Part shown: positions 39,677 to 47,511 of the stretch, piece by piece
Position numbering within the stretch: the stretch's first letter is position 1
Layout: each line of letters starts with the position of its first letter
Source: JAJFHI01 sp050633705
GTDB taxonomy: Bacteria; Pseudomonadota; Alphaproteobacteria; Rhizobiales; Hyphomicrobiaceae
DNA: 64,000 nucleotides
Reading direction: 5' to 3'
Assembly (NCBI GenBank): GCA_050633705.1
Contig: JBOEGZ010000006.1
Location: 251,738 to 315,737, forward strand
Notes under the pieces: model-generated
Told to the model about the DNA's origin: nothing
Databases searched by the model: none
Seen by the model: the letters and a program-made list of their open reading frames with translations, nothing else
Program-made: the position numbers and the translations under genes

Positions 39677-40132
39677 ATGCTTCGTATCTCTTTTTGGGTC
39701 ATCATTCTTGCAACACTGGGACTGGCAGGCTGTAAGGAACCACTCTCACCAGACCAAATAGCAAAATTGAAGGGTGGTACAACGACCGTTGTTGTTCATG
39801 GATTTTGTATCCCGATGGATCACTTAATTCAGACGGCTATGACGAGAGTGAAATTGGATTTTGTCGTCAATGACAAAATCGTTGGCAGCATGTGGACCTG
39901 TAGCCATGCAACTTTCAAAGTTCCTTCCGGCTACTGGAAAGCCAAGTTTACTCAAGCTGGTTTCATAGTCCCCCTAAGTCACCATATTTTTGAACCAACT
40001 TTTCACCCAGGTAAGACCCAATATTTGTACATGGCACCTGCGGGAAACAGTACTTTCAGTGGTCGATGGGTTAGCAAAGCTCAGTCAGACGAAGGTATTG
40101 CTGCAATAAAGAATATCAAACAGTTTTACTGA
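39677..40132 (+). CDS. Small lipoprotein, DUF2846-like
   Basis: A 151-residue protein with a lipoprotein signal: hydrophobic residues 4-17 then the lipobox LAGC with Cys19. The mature part has a beta-rich pattern (LDFVVNDKIVGSMWTCSHATF, about residues 60-80, then VPSGYWKAKF) resembling DUF2846 lipoproteins. GGGGTA lies before the ATG. It stands alone on the plus strand between minus-strand genes. Function unknown. Confidence 0.75.
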   Translation: MLRISFWVIILATLGLAGCKEPLSPDQIAKLKGGTTTVVVHGFCIPMDHLIQTAMTRVKLDFVVNDKIVGSMWTCSHATFKVPSGYWKAKFTQAGFIVPLSHHIFEPTFHPGKTQYLYMAPAGNSTFSGRWVSKAQSDEGIAAIKNIKQFY

Positions 40133-40184
40133 TCATCTCGGTTATAAGGTGACAACGTTTCCTGAGTGCCCAGCACATCAGCGA

Positions 40185-41570
40185 CTAGCGAATGGTCTTG
40201 GCGTTCAGCTCGATATAATAGCGGTGTACCCAGCCGCGGTGTTGGCGATGGGCCACCGGGCACCACTCTCCGCGACATGCGCCTGTAATCGCGACGTCGT
40301 CGGCATTCGGTGCAATGGCACCGGAAACGGGCGCGGACGCCGAGGGCTGGCGGCGAATATTTAAAACATCGCCATCGTAAACACCAACGACGCGAAAGCG
40401 CTTTTGCACAGCAACTCGCGGCGCTTCACGCTCCAAGTATTTTTGATGCACCCAGCCGTGGCGGTTTGCGTATTTAACCCGGCACCAATCTCGCGAACAC
40501 GCACCAGCCATCTCAACACCTGTGGCATCGGATGGAATTGTTGTGACAATCGCGCCAGCAACATCTGGCTCGGCGCGCATATTGAGCACATCCCACGACG
40601 CAACTCCGGCAACACGAAAACGAGGTGTGGCGGTTGCTGCGTTGTTTTTTGCCGTCACGAAACCTGCACGCGTGCTGCGGGGAGGCACGTTTTCCTGGGC
40701 ATTTTGGGCCCGCTCCTTAACGCGCAGATCGGCCAGCTTTTTCAATTCCGCTCTTAATGCTTTTTGCCTCTCCGCCCAGCGCTGTTGCGGTGTTTTCGCC
40801 GAACCCGCCGACCAACCAGGTGTAGCAGCACGCACCGGCGATAGCGCCACATGACGCGGTGGCGCTAATGCCGCAACAGTCGTCCTGGTCTTACGCTCGA
40901 CTTGGCGGGGCTTTGCATTGGCCGCAACAGCCTTTTTAACGGCTGGCTTTTTATTGGCGGGTTTATCCGCGACCACAACAGCGTCACTTGTCGGCGTGTT
41001 ACTTTCGGTGACAGCAGGCACCTTTGGTTTTCTGCTTGGAATCGGAAACGGTGCGCCAAGTCCGGTCGGCGGACCTATCCGCACATGTTTTTTACGTTTT
41101 TTGGGTTTCTTCCGACTGGCAACCACGGTCTTTTTCGAGCGCGCAACAATTGTCGCAAGACCACTTTCACCTTTGCCATCGTTCCAATGAAAGTCCGCGC
41201 CTTTGCGGCGAATATCGAGACAGTTTTTCTTGCCTTTAAACCAGACGTTCCATTGCTGGCAGAGCTTTGATCCGGAAATCCACCATTTGCCCTCGTCGCG
41301 TGAGGCACCGAGATAAAAGCTCAACATCGTACCAGCGCGACCGGTGAGCGTCCCGTTATGGCGATAAAGAACAGGCAACACGCCTCCCACGGGTGTGTGA
41401 AGGTGAACGGTCGTCCCACTAATGAGTTTGCTGATTTCCGGCCCTGACAACGGCGGCGGGCCTGCCGCACGCGTTGGGGCCGCCAAGAACAAAGCGACAA
41501 ATGTTATGGCCGCCGACGTTACAATGAACCCGCTCAACAGGCGCGGTGTCGATAGGAAGTCGTTACGCAT
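40185..41570 (-). CDS. Exported protein with two bacterial SH3 domains and a Lys-rich linker
   Basis: A 461-residue protein. The start at 41570 (MRNDFLSTPRLL) has AGGA six bases upstream. A signal peptide covers about 1-36 (cleavage near PTRA). Residues about 40-135 form a small Cys/Trp-containing domain (GKWWISGSKLCQQWNVW, KKNCLDIRRKG) resembling DUF995-like domains. A long, basic, Pro/Ala/Lys-rich linker follows. Two SH3_3-type repeats end the protein (about 318-379 and 392-457), each with a VLN(M/I)R...GAC...WC...GWVH pattern; the paired Cys suggest disulfides. SH3 repeats often bind peptidoglycan, so a periplasmic wall-associated role is likely. Confidence 0.82.
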   Translation of the reverse strand: MRNDFLSTPRLLSGFIVTSAAITFVALFLAAPTRAAGPPPLSGPEISKLISGTTVHLHTPVGGVLPVLYRHNGTLTGRAGTMLSFYLGASRDEGKWWISGSKLCQQWNVWFKGKKNCLDIRRKGADFHWNDGKGESGLATIVARSKKTVVASRKKPKKRKKHVRIGPPTGLGAPFPIPSRKPKVPAVTESNTPTSDAVVVADKPANKKPAVKKAVAANAKPRQVERKTRTTVAALAPPRHVALSPVRAATPGWSAGSAKTPQQRWAERQKALRAELKKLADLRVKERAQNAQENVPPRSTRAGFVTAKNNAATATPRFRVAGVASWDVLNMRAEPDVAGAIVTTIPSDATGVEMAGACSRDWCRVKYANRHGWVHQKYLEREAPRVAVQKRFRVVGVYDGDVLNIRRQPSASAPVSGAIAPNADDVAITGACRGEWCPVAHRQHRGWVHRYYIELNAKTIR

Positions 41571-41872
41571 ACTCAGTCCTGACAGAAACATCCCCCTCGA
41601 ATGTCCCTGCGGACGGTTAATGAACGGTAAATGCGGCGAAGCTTAGATGTTATTTTGACAAATAACTGACAGAAAACTGTTATGCGCCTGAGAACAAAGT
41701 CAAAGACCACGGCTGAGAAAGGCTGATCGGCAACGGTTGAATAGGATGTCCTAGAAAGGGCAACCAAAATCGATCCACCCCAACACCGAAAGGTGTTGGG
41801 CAGCAAAAAACCACGCAGGTTTGGCTGCAGCCATCTCAGCGGGGTAGATCAGTCTGGGGTTTTGGAAAGTTT
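41571..41872. other. Spacer between the SH3-protein gene and tRNA-Gly
   Basis: About 300 bases without a gene. It holds a CtrA-like half-site pair, TTAA-N7-TAAA, near 41616-41632 before the SH3-protein gene, and the hairpin at 41779-41800 listed separately. Confidence 0.4.
41779..41800. other. Perfect 9-bp hairpin with GAAA loop
   Basis: CCCAACACC (41779-41787), GAAA, then GGTGTTGGG (41792-41800). Read on the plus strand the loop is a GNRA tetraloop. On the minus strand it lies about 73 bases after tRNA-Gly, with only a late T run (ATTTT), so it may be the terminator of the tRNA unit or part of a small RNA. Confidence 0.55.
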
Positions 41873-41946
41873 TGGAGCGGGTAGCGGGAATCGAACCCGC
41901 GTATTCAGCTTGGAAGGCTGCTGCACTACCATTGTGCTATACCCGC
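41873..41946 (-). tRNA. tRNA-Gly (TCC anticodon)
   Basis: A 74-base cloverleaf on the minus strand: acceptor GCGGGTA/TACCCGC, anticodon loop CTTCCAA, T arm GCGGG-TTCGATT-CCCGC, encoded CCA. Confidence 0.96.
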
Positions 41947-42061
41947 GTCTCATTTTTTGGCCGAACGCGTCTCATCCTCGTTCGTTGCGTGCTCACGTCA
42001 CCAACCGGTAATAACACATCAAGACCGAGTTACATACGATCCTACCCGCCAAAAAACGGGA

Positions 42062-42147
42062 TGGTGGAGGAGGTTGGATTCGAACCAACGTAGACATAAG
42101 TCAGCGGATTTACAGTCCGCCCCCTTTAGCCACTCGGGCACTCCTCC
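42062..42147 (-). tRNA. tRNA-Tyr (GTA anticodon)
   Basis: An 86-base class II cloverleaf on the minus strand with a long variable arm, anticodon loop CTGTAAA, T arm TTGG-TTCGAAT-CCAA and encoded CCA. It stands about 115 bases upstream of tRNA-Gly, the common Tyr-Gly pair, and is divergent from rlmB. Confidence 0.95.
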
Positions 42148-42423
42148 GTGCCATTGCCCGAATTGTAGAGACCTACAATCCTACAAAAAAAATCGCCCCA
42201 CTCAACAATCGGGGGCAACGGTCCCGGTTTATGCGTTTGGGATGGGGAGATGTCAACCAGGATATGCCCGCAAATCGGCTCGAAACCGGGCAATACAGGC
42301 GACCAACGGCGATGGTGCATGACTTTGGCATCGCGTTGGCGTACACAACGGCGATATTCTGCAACATTCCATGCCCCACATTGGCGTCATTTGGCGCCCT
42401 CACCTCTATGAGCTTTAAGACCT

Positions 42424-43338
42424 GTGTCTGAGAACCGCCCACCAAAAACCGACGCCAGGCCGAGTCCCAAGAAGGCCGCATTGAAAAAAGCGGGATCTGG
42501 CAAGAGCGACCACAAGCCAGCCTGGCAGCGCGATAAAAAGGGCGGCAGCAAGGATGGTTGGCGCAAATCTGGCTCGAAAGCTGGCGGGGCCAAGACTGGG
42601 AAAGTTTCAGGTCCAACCAATCCAGACCACGTTTGGATTTATGGACTCCATGCCGTCAGCGCAGCCTTGGAAAATGCCAAACGCATACCCCATGCCTTAA
42701 CGTTAACTGAGAATGCGGCCCGCCGTCTTGGAGCGCGCATCGAAGGCGACCTGCCCTCACACACGATCGTGCGCCCAAAAGATCTCGATAAAATTCTAGG
42801 GGCCGATACCGTCCACCAGGGCGCACTGCTTGAAACATCGCAACTGCCAGAACCAAGCCTTGAAGATTTAACAGAAGCCGCCCATGCCGGTCCGATTGTG
42901 CTGCTTGATCAAATCACAGATCCCCACAATGTGGGGGCCATTTTAAGGTCGGCTGCCGTGTTCGGCGCCGCCGGTGTCATCATGACCTGGCGTCACAGTC
43001 CGCCGCTGGATGCAACATTGGCAAAGTCGGCATCCGGTGCGCTTGAGCTTATTCCAATACTGAGAGTGCAAAACCTCGCGCGGACTATGGATGAGATTAA
43101 GTCACAGGGTATTGCCGTGATCGGTCTGGAAGGCAGTGCTGAAGCAAAACTGGAAGACCAAGCCTTCAGCGAACCAACAGCCATTGTGCTTGGCGCAGAG
43201 GGCAAAGGTTTGCGTCAACTGACCGCGCAAAACTGTTCATTGATGTGCCGGATAGCGGCAAGCGGGGCGCTTGCCAGCCTCAACGTTTCAAATGCTGCGG
43301 CTGTCGCCCTACACTTAGCCTCGATGCGGCGTGCCTGA
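42424..43338 (+). CDS. rlmB: 23S rRNA (guanosine-2251-2'-O)-methyltransferase RlmB
   Basis: A 304-residue SPOUT-family enzyme that methylates the P-loop guanosine with S-adenosylmethionine. A basic, disordered N-terminus (about 1-65) precedes the L30e-like substrate domain (about 68-145). The trefoil-knot catalytic domain has DPHNVGAILRSAAVFGA (about 166-182), LGAEGKGL (about 256-263) and SLNVSNAA (about 285-292). The frame is closed by a stop shortly upstream, so the GTG at 42424 is the best start, though no ribosome site is clear; a start further in is possible. Adjacent to tRNA-Tyr, as often seen in alphaproteobacteria. Confidence 0.93.
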   Translation: MSENRPPKTDARPSPKKAALKKAGSGKSDHKPAWQRDKKGGSKDGWRKSGSKAGGAKTGKVSGPTNPDHVWIYGLHAVSAALENAKRIPHALTLTENAARRLGARIEGDLPSHTIVRPKDLDKILGADTVHQGALLETSQLPEPSLEDLTEAAHAGPIVLLDQITDPHNVGAILRSAAVFGAAGVIMTWRHSPPLDATLAKSASGALELIPILRVQNLARTMDEIKSQGIAVIGLEGSAEAKLEDQAFSEPTAIVLGAEGKGLRQLTAQNCSLMCRIAASGALASLNVSNAAAVALHLASMRRA

Positions 43339-43461
43339 TCAAGAAGCGACAATATTTGCATTCGCCGTGCGGCAGCGGCCAAGTGGGCAAACCATAAAAA
43401 TAGCCCACATCACTCAGGCCTGAGACCGCAGTCAAGATAATGGAGCCTTACGCGGCTCTTC

Positions 43462-43791
43462 TTACCAGTCCCAACGATGATGTCTTCCGTGATGTGCCTT
43501 GTGCCAGCGGCGATGCTTATAACCACGCTTGGTCGCACCCCAGGCTTTGTAATAGCGCGGAATACGATAGCCGCGACGCTTTTTCACCAAGTGGCGTGGA
43601 CGCCAATAACCGGAGTTGTAGTAGGGATAATATCCTTTCGGCACATAACGGTACGCGAATGGATCGACGTGGGAATGAATTGTGTAACGTTGGAAAACCG
43701 GGTTGCGCTCGCTCGCTTGAGCAGGTTTGGGTGCAGCGAGGCCAAGTGCCAAAACGGCGGTGGCGAGAGCTGAGAGCTTTTTAAAACGCAT
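43462..43791 (-). CDS. Small exported basic Tyr/His/Arg-rich protein
   Basis: A 109-residue protein with a signal peptide (about 1-26, ending PAQAS) and a mature part rich in Tyr, Arg, His and Trp (YVPKGYYPYYNSGYWRPRH, then HRRWHKAHHGRHHRWDW at the end). I recognise no family beyond small alphaproteobacterial proteins of this composition. The His-rich tail could bind metals. It converges on rlmB. No function is known. Confidence 0.75.
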   Translation of the reverse strand: MRFKKLSALATAVLALGLAAPKPAQASERNPVFQRYTIHSHVDPFAYRYVPKGYYPYYNSGYWRPRHLVKKRRGYRIPRYYKAWGATKRGYKHRRWHKAHHGRHHRWDW

Positions 43792-44102
43792 ACGCTATTC
43801 CTTAAAAACACTTACAAAACAACTGTCGCTAAAAACAGTGGCTGACACACCCCCCAAGGTTACGCGAATTGGCTAATGAATGGTGAATGCTGGTCGCATT
43901 AATGGAATTTTGCGCGACCGACATGCAACTCGACCACGGTTCGAAGCGCCGATTGTGGTCATGCAGGCTCCACTTTAATCAAATCTCCACGCAATTGGAT
44001 TAATTATGGCGCTGAATTTCAAGCGGTTTGGGCACTTAAACAAGATGTCGGTCCCGTGTTGAGAGATCAAAGTTAGTTGTTTTCGCGTACCTGGTATCTG
44101 TT
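43792..44102. other. Divergent spacer before the type I secretion genes
   Basis: About 310 bases without a gene, expected to hold the promoters of the small exported protein and of the transporter. A TAA-TGAATGG-TGAA motif near 43873-43889 resembles the CtrA-like pair upstream of the SH3-protein gene. I see no convincing -35/-10 pair. Confidence 0.35.
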
Positions 44103-46124
44103 GTGGCTCAGTCAAATTCTCGACCCCAAAAAAATCAAACCAACGACGATGCGCAGCGCATGTACGAAGCAAAACTGCGCCTTGAACGTCTGCATGATGA
44201 TGCGCTGCAAAAGAAAAACGCAACCGGCACGCCGTCTGACACCAACCAACACGCTGACAGCAAGATCGTGCTGCCTGACAATTTGGCGCCCGACGAGCTC
44301 GAACCAACCGACTTAGACCTCAAGAAAGCCGATAGCGAAATACCCCAGGCGCCCAAAGCCGACGATCAAACGCCAACTGCTTTCGTTCAAGATGTACCCC
44401 GGGCAAAAAAACCGAACGCCAAGCCTTGGCGCAGCGAATTGCGTCAGGCTGTTCGTCTTAGTCTTCGTGCATTCATCTCAATCGGTATCTTCAGCTGCGT
44501 CATCAACCTTTTGATGCTTGCTGGACCCTTGTTCATGCTGCAAGTTTACGACCGTGTCATGACGTCAGGGTCAATCCCGACCCTCATCGCGCTGGCTGCG
44601 ATGACGGCAGCAATCTATGCAATTATCGGTATTTTAGAACTGACACGTGCGCGCGTGATTACTCGCATTGGACTGGACTTCGATGGTCGGGTCAGTGATC
44701 GCGTTTTCCTCGCTTCCATGCGCCAAAGCATGATGAACTACAAGTCCTCAGCGACGCCTCTACGTGAACTCGACCAAGTGCGTCAGTTCCTGGCCAGCAA
44801 CGGGCCGTTAACGTTCTTTGATGCGCCATGGACACCGTTCTACCTGCTCGTCATTTTGCTCATGCATTGGACGCTCGGCATTGCTGCGATTGCTGGCGCC
44901 ATTCTGCTTCTTGGCGTGGCTTTGTTTGGCGAATTTCGAACGCGCGGGCCAATGATCGAGTCGCTGAAATCGGCCGAAAAGAACATGACCCTTGCAGAAG
45001 ACGGGCACCGCAACGCCGAAACGATTGCTGCCATGGGCATGATGTCGACGTACCGCCGCCTCTGGCAAAGGTCAAACCAAGATACATTGGCTTGGCAAAC
45101 CTTAACTGCTGACCGACTGGGCTCCGTTTCGGCATTGTCAAAAACAATGCGCTTATTGCTTCAGTCGATGATCCTCGGACTTGGCGCTTATCTTGCTGTT
45201 AACGGCGAAATTTCTGCCGGTACGATTGTTGCCGCAACCATCATCTTTGGTCGCGCGCTTTCACCTGTCGAGCAAGCGATCGGTCACTGGCGCAATTTCT
45301 TAAAAACACGCGATAGCTTCAACCATCTCGAAGACTTATTGGCCGCTACACCACAAACACCGGAAAAAACATCCCTGCCTGCGCCGCGCGGAGAATTGTC
45401 TATTTCTGGATTGCGGGTGTCTGCGCCGGGACACCGCAAGCTTATTCTCGCTGACATATCTTTCGACCTAGAGCCAGGCAAGGTGCTTGCCGTTATCGGT
45501 CCCAGCGCTTCAGGCAAATCGACATTGGCAAGAGCCCTTGTCGGACTGTGGCCGACTTCAAAAGGCTCTATTCGAATTGATGGCGCGCGTATGGATCAGT
45601 GGGATGCAGATGCTCTTGGAAAGCATGTTGGTTATTTGCCCCAGAACATTGGGTTGTTCCCTGGAACCGTCAGGGACAACATCTCACGCTTCAGCGAAGA
45701 CGCCGACGACGATGAGGTTATTACAGCGGCCAAACGCGCTCACGCTCATGAGCTCATCCTGAGCCTGCCAAATGGCTATGATACGGAACTTGGTAATCAA
45801 GGCGCCTATTTGTCTGGCGGACAAAGACAACGTATCGCGCTTGCCCGCGCACTGTTCGGCGACCCGCAGATCATGGTTTTAGATGAACCCAATGCCAACC
45901 TCGATCGTGCTGGTGATAACGCATTGTCGGCTGCAATAGACGATATGCGTCGTGACAATCGCGCCGTCATTATAGTTTCACATCGTATTCAAGCGATCGG
46001 TAAAGCCGACTACTTGCTTTATCTCAATGCTGGTCTGCAACGTGCCTTTGGCCCACGCGACGACGTATTGGCACTATTCAAACAGTCAACTGAGAAAAAG
46101 AACAACGGAGTTGATGGCGTATGA
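44103..46124 (+). CDS. Type I secretion ABC transporter (PrtD/HlyB class), with long N-terminal extension
   Basis: A 673-residue permease-ATPase that drives one-step export of a C-terminal-signal protein. The membrane domain spans about 120-400. The ATPase has Walker A GPSASGKS (about 466-473), Q-loop LPQN, signature LSGGQRQRIALARAL (about 570-584) and Walker B IMVLDEPNANLD. The typical PrtD has about 575 residues; here a hydrophilic, charged stretch of about 110 residues precedes the first helix, without a C39 peptidase. Start taken as GTG at 44103; an ATG at 44160 is possible. It overlaps the adaptor gene by four bases. Confidence 0.94.
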   Translation: MAQSNSRPQKNQTNDDAQRMYEAKLRLERLHDDALQKKNATGTPSDTNQHADSKIVLPDNLAPDELEPTDLDLKKADSEIPQAPKADDQTPTAFVQDVPRAKKPNAKPWRSELRQAVRLSLRAFISIGIFSCVINLLMLAGPLFMLQVYDRVMTSGSIPTLIALAAMTAAIYAIIGILELTRARVITRIGLDFDGRVSDRVFLASMRQSMMNYKSSATPLRELDQVRQFLASNGPLTFFDAPWTPFYLLVILLMHWTLGIAAIAGAILLLGVALFGEFRTRGPMIESLKSAEKNMTLAEDGHRNAETIAAMGMMSTYRRLWQRSNQDTLAWQTLTADRLGSVSALSKTMRLLLQSMILGLGAYLAVNGEISAGTIVAATIIFGRALSPVEQAIGHWRNFLKTRDSFNHLEDLLAATPQTPEKTSLPAPRGELSISGLRVSAPGHRKLILADISFDLEPGKVLAVIGPSASGKSTLARALVGLWPTSKGSIRIDGARMDQWDADALGKHVGYLPQNIGLFPGTVRDNISRFSEDADDDEVITAAKRAHAHELILSLPNGYDTELGNQGAYLSGGQRQRIALARALFGDPQIMVLDEPNANLDRAGDNALSAAIDDMRRDNRAVIIVSHRIQAIGKADYLLYLNAGLQRAFGPRDDVLALFKQSTEKKNNGVDGV

Positions 46125-47464
46125 CCTCCTTTGCGAAAAATAAAAAAGAACAGCCGCCTAAAGTTGCAATGAAGGTTCGCTCGTCTTGGCAAGAAACCAA
46201 GCCGTGGACACGGTTTGGGCATCGCGTTGTCATCTGGCTCACAGGCGGCGTTTTCTTATTCGCAGCCCTTGTTTCAATTGCTGGTGCTGTTGTTGCGACG
46301 GGCACCATCACGGTCAAAGGTCGCTATCAAGCCGTTCAACATCGCGATGGCGGCATCGTGAAACGCATTCTTGTTGCAAATGGCGACCGCGTGCAGGCTG
46401 GCGACGTTCTGATTGAACTCGACGGAACACGCACCAAAGCAACAAGAGATGTGGTTGCAGCACGCGTCGTCGACCTTACCATCCAAGAAGCGCGTCTGAT
46501 TGCCGAACGAGATCGAAAACAAAATTTTGAAATTCCAAATGCCCTTGATGACAGCCTGACTGAAGCGCAGAAGTTTTACGCAGCGCAACTAGCCCTATTC
46601 AATGCCCGCATTGCGGCACGAGACGGACAGATTTCAGTACTTAAGGAACGTCTTGGCCAACTCAAGCGCGAAACCTCCGGTCTTCATTCGCAGCTAACGG
46701 CCCGTCGCACCGAAAGCCGGATCAATGCTGACGAACTCGCTGTTTTGATGCCGATGTTTAAAAAGGGATATGTCAATCAACAGCGCATCGCCCCACTAAA
46801 GCGCGAAACCGCACGCTTGAAGGGTGAAATTGGACGCCTAACATCTGAAATTGCCAAAACCGAAGGCATAATGTCTGAGACAAAGTTGCGAATTGCCCAG
46901 GCGAACAAAGAGTTCACGCAACATGTTGTTGATGAGTTGCATAAGGTGCAAACGGCTTTAGGCGAACAACGTGAAACCTATAAGGCGCAAGCTGACAGCT
47001 TGCATCGCATTCAAATTCGCGCGCCACGCGACGGCATTGTGCACGCCCTGGAAGCAAATACTGTCGGCGGCGTGATAACGCCAGCCAGTACGATTGCCCA
47101 AATCATCCCTGAAAATGATAAGCTTCAGGTTGAAGCGCGCATTGCGCCACGTGATGTCGACAAGGTTCGCACCGGACTTCCTGCCACAATCAATTTAACA
47201 GCCTTCAATGGGCGTATAACACCTCGCTTGCAAGGACATGTAACGACTGTCTCAGCAGCGGAATTATTGACCGAAGATGGGACAGCTTATTTCACCGCGC
47301 AAATTGAAATCGCAGCTGGTGAAATGTCCAAGGTTAACAAAGAACACCGTCTTCTACCCGGCATGCCAGCCGAGGTGTTCATCAAAACATCTTCGCGATC
47401 AATATTGAGCTATTTCCTACGCCCATTGACCGACGCCATGTCGCGCGCATTGCGCGAGGGCTAA
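46121..47464 (+). CDS. Type I secretion periplasmic adaptor (HlyD/PrtE family)
   Basis: A 447-residue membrane-fusion protein: one membrane segment (about 38-62), a biotinyl-lipoyl part (GRYQAVQHRDGGIVKRILV, about 68-86), a long coiled coil (about 110-285) and a beta-barrel with RIQIRAPRDGIVHALE (about 302-317). It links the ABC transporter to an outer-membrane TolC-type channel, which is not encoded nearby. The ATGA overlap with the transporter gene indicates coupled translation. Confidence 0.94.
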   Translation: MTSFAKNKKEQPPKVAMKVRSSWQETKPWTRFGHRVVIWLTGGVFLFAALVSIAGAVVATGTITVKGRYQAVQHRDGGIVKRILVANGDRVQAGDVLIELDGTRTKATRDVVAARVVDLTIQEARLIAERDRKQNFEIPNALDDSLTEAQKFYAAQLALFNARIAARDGQISVLKERLGQLKRETSGLHSQLTARRTESRINADELAVLMPMFKKGYVNQQRIAPLKRETARLKGEIGRLTSEIAKTEGIMSETKLRIAQANKEFTQHVVDELHKVQTALGEQRETYKAQADSLHRIQIRAPRDGIVHALEANTVGGVITPASTIAQIIPENDKLQVEARIAPRDVDKVRTGLPATINLTAFNGRITPRLQGHVTTVSAAELLTEDGTAYFTAQIEIAAGEMSKVNKEHRLLPGMPAEVFIKTSSRSILSYFLRPLTDAMSRALREG

Positions 47465-47511
47465 GCTCTTTTAAGATATTGAATGCGGAAACTTCTGTGA
47501 TTGCAACAGAT

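Noticed and set aside
40404..40757. Open frames on the plus strand opposite the SH3-protein gene
   Set aside because: They are shadows of the Lys/Ala-rich minus-strand gene and show no domain or ribosome site.
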